From Agromyces intestinalis (GTDB lineage Bacteria > Actinomycetota > Actinomycetes > Actinomycetales > Microbacteriaceae): DNA of 64,000 nt. The DNA lies in assembly GCF_008365295.1 (NCBI RefSeq), contig NZ_CP043505.1, forward strand, positions 2,790,001-2,854,000, in the 5' to 3' direction. A model generated the notes under the pieces. That model did not search any database. It saw only the letters and a list, made by a program, of their open reading frames with translations, and was not told where the DNA came from. Shown here in pieces: positions 57,948 through 64,000 of this stretch. The first letter of the stretch is position 1; each line of letters opens with the position of its first letter. The position numbers were made by a program, and so were the translations under genes.

Positions 57948-59582
57948 TCAGCCTGGCAGGTCGGAGAGGGCGAGATGCACCGACGCGACCGCGCTCGAGC
58001 CCTCGCCGACGGCCGCGGCGACGCGCTTCATCGACCCTCGGCGCACATCCCCCGCCGCGAACACCCGTGGCAGGCTCGTCTCGAACGGCAGCGGTGCGCG
58101 ACGCATCGACCCCCACGCGGGGTCGAGTCGCACGATATCGGTCCCGGTGCGCAGGAATCCGTGGTCGTCGCGGTCGAGCTGACGGATCCAGTCCGTCGCG
58201 GGTTCGGCGCCGATGAAGCAGAACAGGCCCCGGCACTCGACGGCCTCGCTCGTCGTGCCCGACAGCGTCACACGCTCGAGCGAGGAGTCGCCGTGCAGCC
58301 CGGTCACGCGCGTGCCGGTGTGGATGCGGATGCGCGGGTCCTCGGTGATGCGGTCGACGAGGTAGCTCGACATCGCGGCCGACAGCCCGTCTCCGCGGAC
58401 GACCAACCGGACGGAGCATCCATTCGCAGCGAGCGCGAGCGCGGCCTGCCCGGCGGAGTTCGCACCCCCGATCACGACGACCGGGTCGCCAGCGACCTGT
58501 CGGATCTCGAGCGGGGTGGCGGCATGGTAGATGCCGCCCTGCTCGAACTCGTCCCACCGGTCGATGGGAAGTCGGCGATACTGCGCGCCCGTCGTGACGA
58601 TGACGGCGCGGGCGTGCACCCGGGTGCCGTCGGCGAGCGCGAGTGCGAGGGGATCGGCCGCCCACTCGAGGGCGGCGGCCTCGCAGGGCGCGAACACTCT
58701 GACTCCGAACTTCAACGCCTGCAGCGAGGCCTGGTCGGTGAGGGTGTCACCCGAGACGCCGAACGGGAATCCGAGGTAGTTCTCGATTCGCGAGGTCGCG
58801 GCCGACTGGCCGCCGGGTGCGATGGAGTCGAGCAGCACGGTGCGCAGCCCTTCGGACGCGCCGTAGATCGCGGCGGCGAGCCCGGCCGGCCCACCTCCGA
58901 CGACGGCGAGGTCGGCGGGCGTCTCGTCGTCGTTCGTGTAGGCGAGCCCGAGGGCCGCGGAGACTTCGCCGGGCGTCGCGTTCGAGAGGGGCTCGCCCTG
59001 GATGATCGCGACGGGCATGTCGTCGCGTCGGTATCCGTGCGTTGCGAGCAGTTCGGCGTTGCCGGGGTCGTCGGCCTCGACCCAGGTGTAGACGAGGTCG
59101 AGCCGTTCGGCGTAGCGACGCAGCGCGAGGCCCGCGGATGCGCTCGATGAGGCCACGATCTTCAGCGAGAGCGCGGCGGGTCCGGCGCGCAGGAACTCGC
59201 GCCTGGCCCACAGCGTGTGCAGCAGCAGGTCGCACAGTTCGTCGTCCTCGGCCATGAGTCGCTGAAGCGCCGGACGGTCGATCCGCCGGATGCGGCCCGG
59301 GGCGACGACCCGGCCGGTGAGGAAGGGGCGCTGCCCGTTGAGCAGGCCCACCTCGCCGAGGAACCCGCGCGGCCCGATCGTGGCGATCTGCGTCTCGGGC
59401 ATCCACGGCAGGGCGTCACGCACCACCTCGGTCAGGCCGGTCTCGACGAGGATGAGGTCGGCCCACGCGTCTCCCGCGCGGAACAGCACCTCGCCCTCGG
59501 CGGCATCGGAGGGCACGCCGTAGGCGAGCAGTCGCTGCCACTGGGAGTCGGTGAGGTCGGGCTGAACGGTGCGGTCACCCAT
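57948..59582 (-). CDS. Cyclic-nucleotide-binding domain fused to a thioredoxin-reductase-like FAD enzyme
   Basis: A protein of 544 residues with three parts. Residues ~10-130 are a cNMP-binding-like domain ([34 protein letters not shown]). Residues ~135-215 form a thioredoxin-fold insert ([20 protein letters not shown]). From ~222 comes a TrxB-type FAD/NAD reductase: [73 protein letters not shown]. The place of the redox CxxC motif reads YHAATPLEI, so no disulphide is present and it cannot be an ordinary thioredoxin reductase. Confidence 0.9.
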   Translation of the reverse strand: MGDRTVQPDLTDSQWQRLLAYGVPSDAAEGEVLFRAGDAWADLILVETGLTEVVRDALPWMPETQIATIGPRGFLGEVGLLNGQRPFLTGRVVAPGRIRRIDRPALQRLMAEDDELCDLLLHTLWARREFLRAGPAALSLKIVASSSASAGLALRRYAERLDLVYTWVEADDPGNAELLATHGYRRDDMPVAIIQGEPLSNATPGEVSAALGLAYTNDDETPADLAVVGGGPAGLAAAIYGASEGLRTVLLDSIAPGGQSAATSRIENYLGFPFGVSGDTLTDQASLQALKFGVRVFAPCEAAALEWAADPLALALADGTRVHARAVIVTTGAQYRRLPIDRWDEFEQGGIYHAATPLEIRQVAGDPVVVIGGANSAGQAALALAANGCSVRLVVRGDGLSAAMSSYLVDRITEDPRIRIHTGTRVTGLHGDSSLERVTLSGTTSEAVECRGLFCFIGAEPATDWIRQLDRDDHGFLRTGTDIVRLDPAWGSMRRAPLPFETSLPRVFAAGDVRRGSMKRVAAAVGEGSSAVASVHLALSDLPG

Positions 59583-59635
59583 ATCGCTATCCTCCTGCGT
59601 TCTGCGGCCGAACGGGAGGCCCCCCTCGATTCCCG

Positions 59636-60484
59636 TCAGTGCGCGAGCCGGGCGATGAGCGCCATCGCGTCGAACGGCGCCCGCACCTTCGCGTCGTTGT
59701 CGAAGTAGAGGTGGGCGTCGCGACCCTCGGCCAGCCGCGCGCGCGTCCACGCCGCCCAGCGGTCGATCGCTCCGTCGTCGTAGCCCGACGTGTACAGCTC
59801 CTCGTCGCCGTGCAGCCGCGCGTACGCGAAGTCGGCCGTCGTCGCGTCGATCCGCGGGTAGCGCCCGGCGGTGTCGGCGGTGACCGAGGCCACGCCATGC
59901 CGGGCGAGCTGGGCCGTCCACTCGTGGGCGCGCTCCTCGAACGACGGATGACGCACCTCGACGGCATGGCGCAGCGGCGAGGCATCCGTGGCGGGCACCG
60001 CGAACCACGTCCGCCCCTCCATGCGCTCGTCGTGGCCGGTCGCGAGCGCAGCGGCCGCGCCGCGCGTGCGCGGAAGCATCCCGAGGAACCGCTCGAGCAG
60101 GTCGGGGTCGAACGCGAGCGTCGGCGGCAGTTGCCAGAGCACCGGCCCGAGCTTCGGCCCGAGGGCGAGCAGCCCCGACGCGAAGAAGTTCGCGAGCGGA
60201 GCGGCGACGTCGTCGAGGCGTTTGATGTGCGTCACGAATCGCGGGCCCTTGACCGCGAAGACGAAGTCGTCGGGCGCGGCGTCGCGCCAGCGTGCCCAGT
60301 TCGCCGGCTTCTGCAGCGAATAGAACGAGCCGTTCACCTCGATCGAGGTCAGTCGGGATGCCGCGTACTCGAGTTCGTCGCGCTGGCGGAGGCCCGCCGG
60401 GTAGAACGTGCCGCGCCAGTTCGGGTACACCCACCCCGAGATGCCCACGCGGGCGCGCGGCGCCCGGCCCGCAGCATCCGTCAT
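59636..60484 (-). CDS. DUF72 domain protein
   Basis: A protein of 282 residues, TIM-barrel DUF72 family: [57 protein letters not shown] and [20 protein letters not shown]. The family is widespread and of unknown function. On the minus strand GACACT (plus 60491-60496) ends 6 nt before the ATG. It is divergent from sucC. Confidence 0.9.
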   Translation of the reverse strand: MTDAAGRAPRARVGISGWVYPNWRGTFYPAGLRQRDELEYAASRLTSIEVNGSFYSLQKPANWARWRDAAPDDFVFAVKGPRFVTHIKRLDDVAAPLANFFASGLLALGPKLGPVLWQLPPTLAFDPDLLERFLGMLPRTRGAAAALATGHDERMEGRTWFAVPATDASPLRHAVEVRHPSFEERAHEWTAQLARHGVASVTADTAGRYPRIDATTADFAYARLHGDEELYTSGYDDGAIDRWAAWTRARLAEGRDAHLYFDNDAKVRAPFDAMALIARLAH

Positions 60485-60593
60485 GTGGCCAGTGTCGCGG
60501 TCGCGACCCGCGCGCGGAAGGGGTTGCGGGCGGCGACCGATGCCCGGACTCGCGCCGATCAGCGCCCGATTCTGAGGCGGACGGCTGGGGGAG

Positions 60594-60599
60594 TAGCAT
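60594..60599 (+). promoter_or_regulatory. -10 box of sucCD
   Basis: TAGCAT, giving a start near 60606 and a leader of about 98 nt. No clear -35. Confidence 0.45.
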
Positions 60600-60620
60600 G
60601 GACGACGGCCCGCGCGGATA

Positions 60621-60634
60621 TCTCGACATCGAGA
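60621..60634. promoter_or_regulatory. Palindrome in the sucC leader
   Basis: TCTCGA-CA-TCGAGA, a perfect 14-bp palindrome ~15 bp downstream of the predicted start site, a place where a repressor would block transcription. The regulator is unknown. Confidence 0.5.
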
Positions 60635-60703
60635 GAATTTCAGGCCGGGCATCTCACCCACCATCCCTGCGCGCGACCCGCGCGGACCGATTGGAAGCAG
60701 AGC

Positions 60704-61870
60704 GTGGATCTTTACGAGTACCAGGCCAGAGACCTCTTCGAGAAGTACGGGGTGCCGGTGCTCCCCGGCATCGTCGCCGACACGCCTGAAGAGGTGCGTG
60801 CGGCTGCCGAGCAGCTCGGCGGTGTCGTCGTGGTCAAGGCCCAGGTGAAGACGGGCGGTCGCGGCAAGGCGGGCGGCGTCAAGGTCGCCAAGAACGCCGA
60901 CGAGGCCGAGGAGGCGGCGAAGGCGATCCTCGGGCTCGACATCAAGGGCCACGTCGTCAAGCGCGTCATGGTCGCGGCCGGCGCGAAGATCGCGCAGGAG
61001 TTCTACTTCTCGGTGCTCCTCGACCGCGCCAACCGCTCCTACCTCTCGCTGACCAGCGTCGAGGGCGGCATGGAGATCGAGCAGCTCGCCGTCGAGAAGC
61101 CCGAGGCGCTCGCCCGCGTCGAGGTCGACCCGGGCACCGGCATCACCCCGACCAAGGCCCGCGAGATCGCCGAGGCCGCGAACTTCCCGGCCGACCTGGT
61201 CGACAAGGTCGCCGACGTCTTCGTCAAGCTCTACGACGTCTACCAGTCGGAGGACGCGACGCTCGTCGAGGTCAACCCGCTCATCCTCGATGAAGACGGC
61301 AACGTCATCGCCCTCGACGGCAAGGTCTCGCTCGACGAGAACGCCGAGTTCCGCCACGCCGGCCACGCGCTGCTCGAAGACAAGGCCGCCGCCGACCCGC
61401 TCGAGCAGAAGGCCAAGGAGCTCGACCTCAACTACGTCAAGCTCGACGGCGAGGTCGGCATCATCGGCAACGGCGCGGGCCTGGTCATGTCGACCCTCGA
61501 CGTCGTCGCCTACGCCGGCGAGAACCACGGCGGCGTGAAGCCCGCGAACTTCCTCGACATCGGCGGCGGCGCGTCGGCCGAGGTCATGGCCAACGGCCTG
61601 TCGATCATCCTCGGCGACCCGCAGGTGAAGAGCGTGTTCGTCAACGTGTTCGGCGGCATCACCGCCTGCGACCAGGTCGCCAAGGGCATCGTCGGCGCCC
61701 TCGCCGAGCTCGGCAGCGAGGCGAACAAGCCGCTCGTCGTGCGCCTCGACGGCAACAACGTGGTCGAGGGCCGACGCATCCTCGAGGAGGCGGCGCACCC
61801 GCTCGTCACCCTCGCCGACAACATGGACCAGGGCGCCGACAAGGCCGCCGAACTGGCGAACGCGCAGTAA
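60704..61870 (+). CDS. sucC: Succinyl-CoA synthetase, beta subunit
   Basis: A protein of 388 residues, ATP-grasp fold. [21 protein letters not shown] opens it; [20 protein letters not shown] is the nucleotide-binding part, and [20 protein letters not shown] and NIFGGI-like [20 protein letters not shown] follow. Together with SucD it interconverts succinyl-CoA and succinate in the citric acid cycle. GTG start with GGAAG upstream. sucD follows 12 bp after the stop. Confidence 0.96.
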   Translation: MDLYEYQARDLFEKYGVPVLPGIVADTPEEVRAAAEQLGGVVVVKAQVKTGGRGKAGGVKVAKNADEAEEAAKAILGLDIKGHVVKRVMVAAGAKIAQEFYFSVLLDRANRSYLSLTSVEGGMEIEQLAVEKPEALARVEVDPGTGITPTKAREIAEAANFPADLVDKVADVFVKLYDVYQSEDATLVEVNPLILDEDGNVIALDGKVSLDENAEFRHAGHALLEDKAAADPLEQKAKELDLNYVKLDGEVGIIGNGAGLVMSTLDVVAYAGENHGGVKPANFLDIGGGASAEVMANGLSIILGDPQVKSVFVNVFGGITACDQVAKGIVGALAELGSEANKPLVVRLDGNNVVEGRRILEEAAHPLVTLADNMDQGADKAAELANAQ

Positions 61871-61882
61871 GGACGCAGAGCA

Positions 61883-62791
61883 ATGACGATCTTCCTCAAC
61901 AAGGACAACAAGGTCATCGTCCAGGGCATCACCGGCGGCGAGGGCTCGAAGCACACCGCGCGCATGCTCGCCGCGGGCACCCAGGTCGTGGGCGGCGTCA
62001 ACGCCCGCAAGGCCGGTACCACCGTGCTGCACAAGGACCAGGCCGGCAACGACATCGAGCTGCCCGTCTTCGCGAGCGTCGCCGAGGCCATCGAGCAGAC
62101 CGGCGCCGACGTGTCGATCGCGTTCGTGCCGCCGGCCTTCACGAAGGACGCGATGGTCGAGGCCATCGACGCCGAGATCCCGCTGCTCGTCGTGATCACC
62201 GAGGGCGTGCCCGTGCAGGACACCGCCGAGGCGTGGGCCTACGCCAAGGAACAGGGCAACAAGACCCGCATCATCGGGCCGAACTGCCCCGGCATCATCA
62301 GCCCCGGTGAGGCGCTCGTCGGCATCACCCCGGCGAACATCACCGGCAAGGGCCCGATCGGCCTGGTCTCGAAGTCGGGCACGCTGACGTACCAGATGAT
62401 GTACGAGCTGCGCGATCTCGGCTTCTCGACTGCCATCGGCATCGGCGGCGACCCGGTCATCGGCACCACGCACATCGACGCGCTCGCCGCCTTCGAGGCC
62501 GACCCCGAGACCAAGGCGATCGTCATGATCGGCGAGATCGGCGGCGACGCCGAAGAGCGCGCGGCCGACTTCATCAAGGCGAACGTCACCAAGCCGGTGG
62601 TCGGGTACGTCGCGGGCTTCACCGCCCCCGAGGGCAAGACCATGGGCCACGCCGGCGCGATCGTGTCGGGCTCGGCGGGCACCGCCCAGGCGAAGAAGGA
62701 GGCCCTCGAGGCCGCCGGCGTCAAGGTCGGCAAGACTCCCAGCGAGACCGCCCGCCTGCTGCGCGAGGTCTACGAGGCGCTCGGCGCGTAA
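61883..62791 (+). CDS. sucD: Succinyl-CoA synthetase, alpha subunit
   Basis: A protein of 302 residues. CoA-binding Rossmann domain ([20 protein letters not shown]), [17 protein letters not shown], the phosphohistidine region [17 protein letters not shown] (His of GHAGA) and a typical C terminus. GGACGCAG lies before the ATG. The sucCD pair ends at the hairpin 62808-62843. Confidence 0.97.
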   Translation: MTIFLNKDNKVIVQGITGGEGSKHTARMLAAGTQVVGGVNARKAGTTVLHKDQAGNDIELPVFASVAEAIEQTGADVSIAFVPPAFTKDAMVEAIDAEIPLLVVITEGVPVQDTAEAWAYAKEQGNKTRIIGPNCPGIISPGEALVGITPANITGKGPIGLVSKSGTLTYQMMYELRDLGFSTAIGIGGDPVIGTTHIDALAAFEADPETKAIVMIGEIGGDAEERAADFIKANVTKPVVGYVAGFTAPEGKTMGHAGAIVSGSAGTAQAKKEALEAAGVKVGKTPSETARLLREVYEALGA

Positions 62792-62807
62792 GCGACGCAT
62801 CCGCTCG

Positions 62808-62843
62808 GAAGGGCGCGGCATCCGATCGGATGCCGCGCCCTTC
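62808..62843 (+). terminator. sucCD terminator
   Basis: A perfect 36-bp palindrome with 18-bp arms (62808-62825, 62826-62843), 16 bp after sucD; the real loop must be at least 4 nt. It contains GGCATCC/GGATGCC. Confidence 0.88.
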
Positions 62844-62911
62844 GTGTTCCGCGCCGCGGCCCGGGGCAGCGGGCCGGGAACCAGGAGGGGCGGGGCGGCT
62901 ACGCTGGGCGC

Positions 62912-63499
62912 GTGGAGCGCGACATCGAGGATTCCTCGGCCGACGACGAGGCCGCCCGGTTCGTGCCCGCGCCCGGGCCCGACTCCCGCAGCGCACATCC
63001 GCACACGAGGGCGGGCCGGATCCTGCGCGCGAGCTTCGCGACCGAGGCTGCGGTCTACGGTGTGATCCTCGTCGCCGGTCTCGAGGTGGTCGCCGGCTTC
63101 TCGGGCAAGACGTCCTGGAGCGTGTTCACCACGGTGATCGTGACCGTCGTGGTGTTCTGGGCGGCGCACGTCTACGCCGGCACGCTCGCGCACCTCGGTC
63201 TCGACCACGAGCGGGTCGTCGGCATCGGCGAGGCGTTCCGGACGTCGCTGCGGCGGTCGGCCGGATTGCTCGCCTCGGCCCTCATCCCGTCGCTCATCCT
63301 GCTGCTCGGCGCCACCGACCTGGTCGACGACGACACCGCGCTCTGGGTGGCGCTCTGGTCCGGGGTGCTCGTGCTCGCCGTGCTCGGCTGGATCGCGTTC
63401 GTGCGCCGCGGCGCCGCATGGTACGTCTGCCTCATCGGCGCGGTCGCGACGGCGTCGTTCGGGTTCATGATGATCCTCGCCAAGGCGTTCATCCACTGA
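62912..63499 (+). CDS. Hypothetical membrane protein
   Basis: A protein of 195 residues with a ~40-residue acidic N terminus and about four helices (TEAAVYGVILVAGLEVVAGF, VFTTVIVTVVVFWAAHVYAG, LLASALIPSLILLLGATDLV, GVLVLAVLGWIAFV). No family is recognised. TACGCT (62900-62905) ends 6 nt before the GTG start, which supports that start. Followed by another membrane protein gene. Confidence 0.78.
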   Translation: MERDIEDSSADDEAARFVPAPGPDSRSAHPHTRAGRILRASFATEAAVYGVILVAGLEVVAGFSGKTSWSVFTTVIVTVVVFWAAHVYAGTLAHLGLDHERVVGIGEAFRTSLRRSAGLLASALIPSLILLLGATDLVDDDTALWVALWSGVLVLAVLGWIAFVRRGAAWYVCLIGAVATASFGFMMILAKAFIH

Positions 63500-63550
63500 G
63501 TTCCCGCCGCCGCGTGCGCCGGGCGCTATGGTCATCGCAGGGGGGCGGAC

Positions 63551-64000
63551 ATGGCGAAGACCGCGGCGGAACTCGAGGCGCGCATTGCCGAGCTCGAGGC
63601 CGAGAACCGGGCACTGCGCGAGCGTGACACGGCGGTGATCGTCGACGGGGCAGCGGGCGACGGTGCGGGCAGCGGTGCCGGCGAGGCATCCGCTCGCACG
63701 CGGGGCAGGTGGCGCGCGCCCGTCTCGGCCGTGCTCGTCGTGCTCGGCATCGTGCTGGCGCCGGTGGCGCTCATCGGCGGCTGGGCTCGGCTCGAACTCG
63801 TCGACACCGACCGGTTCGTGCAGACGTTCGGTCCGCTCGCCGACGACCCGGCCGTGCAGGCCTACCTGGTCGACCAGGTCACCACCGTCATCGACGAGCA
63901 GGTCGACATCGACGGGCTCACCGCGAGCGTGTTCGACGGCATCCGCTCGCTCGACCTGCCGCCGCGCGCCCAGGATGCACTGGGCCTGCTCGAGGGGCCG
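63551..64000 (+). CDS. Membrane protein with N-terminal coiled coil (partial)
   Basis: At least 150 residues; the 3' end lies outside the window. Residues 5-26 are a heptad-rich coiled coil (ELEARIAELEAENRALRERD). A hydrophobic helix follows at ~54-74 (VSAVLVVLGIVLAPVALIGG), then an outside part with WARLELVDTDRFVQTFGPLA. I recognise the type as an actinobacterial hypothetical membrane protein. AGGGGGGCGGAC lies just before the ATG. Confidence 0.8.
   Translation, partial: MAKTAAELEARIAELEAENRALRERDTAVIVDGAAGDGAGSGAGEASARTRGRWRAPVSAVLVVLGIVLAPVALIGGWARLELVDTDRFVQTFGPLADDPAVQAYLVDQVTTVIDEQVDIDGLTASVFDGIRSLDLPPRAQDALGLLEGP

Noticed and set aside
59636-63535. 1299-codon minus-strand frame
   Set aside because: Only its last 282 codons (DUF72) are real; the rest is antisense to sucC, sucD and a membrane protein gene.

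Overview
The window is a chromosomal segment of a high-GC actinobacterium, most likely the family Microbacteriaceae and plausibly an Agromyces-like genus. This rests on GC-rich codon use, the rpoA-rplQ-truA-rplM-rpsI-glmM order, orphan groES under CIRCE operators, a 3-subunit-plus-fusion liv transporter, and a hexamer (GGATGC/GCATCC) that recurs throughout in a way I associate with that family. The family assignment is inference; no 16S or tRNA gene lies in the window. Most genes are conserved housekeeping genes with few gaps. About twenty of them appear to be leaderless, with a -10-like box ending exactly 6 nt before the start codon.

Layout. 1-4597: end of the ribosomal protein/RNA polymerase cluster (rpoA, rplQ, truA, rplM, rpsI) and glmM. 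4726-12056: cell-wall precursor and tRNA t6A genes (coaA, glmS, acpS, alr, tsaE, tsaB, rimI, tsaD). 12219-14104: three Pro/Ala-rich small membrane proteins. 14120-16860: a SAM methyltransferase-like gene, groES with two tandem CIRCE operators, and a RarD-type transporter. 16949-22904: a branched-chain amino acid ABC transporter, with the binding protein on the plus strand behind GlnR-like boxes and the ATPases and permeases on the minus strand. The LivH permease carries a secreted beta-sandwich domain at its N terminus. 23047-25215: guaB and an ECF-type S component.

25216-27356 is the only clear accessory patch. It has a REP-like sequence at its left edge, two gene pairs that look like toxin 3' ends with overlapping immunity-like genes, an IS3 transposase remnant, and a lipoprotein gene broken by an in-frame stop. 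27357-38471: aminotransferase, ABC-F protein, two TetR regulators with divergent partners and visible operators, guaB3, glpD, a KhtT-like protein, SURF1, and an LPXTG-anchored M6-like metalloprotease. 38616-46605: DUF3817 protein, guaA, deazaflavin nitroreductase, L-lactate dehydrogenase, a YCII protein with its ECF sigma factor, a Bax inhibitor-1 protein, and GDPD.

46602-53448 holds the least familiar genes: a two-domain pyruvate-kinase-like protein, and a 1007-residue membrane-anchored putative glycosidase facing a ChbG deacetylase and a GPH sugar transporter. 53576-64000: UvrD/PcrA helicase, NUDIX hydrolase, FUSC protein, a cAMP-binding-domain/thioredoxin-reductase-like fusion, DUF72 protein, sucCD, and two membrane proteins, the last cut by the window end.

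Purine metabolism is over-represented (guaB, guaB3, guaA). Several intergenic gaps hold nested inverted repeats that do not look like simple terminators. I found no complete mobile element, CRISPR array, rRNA or tRNA.
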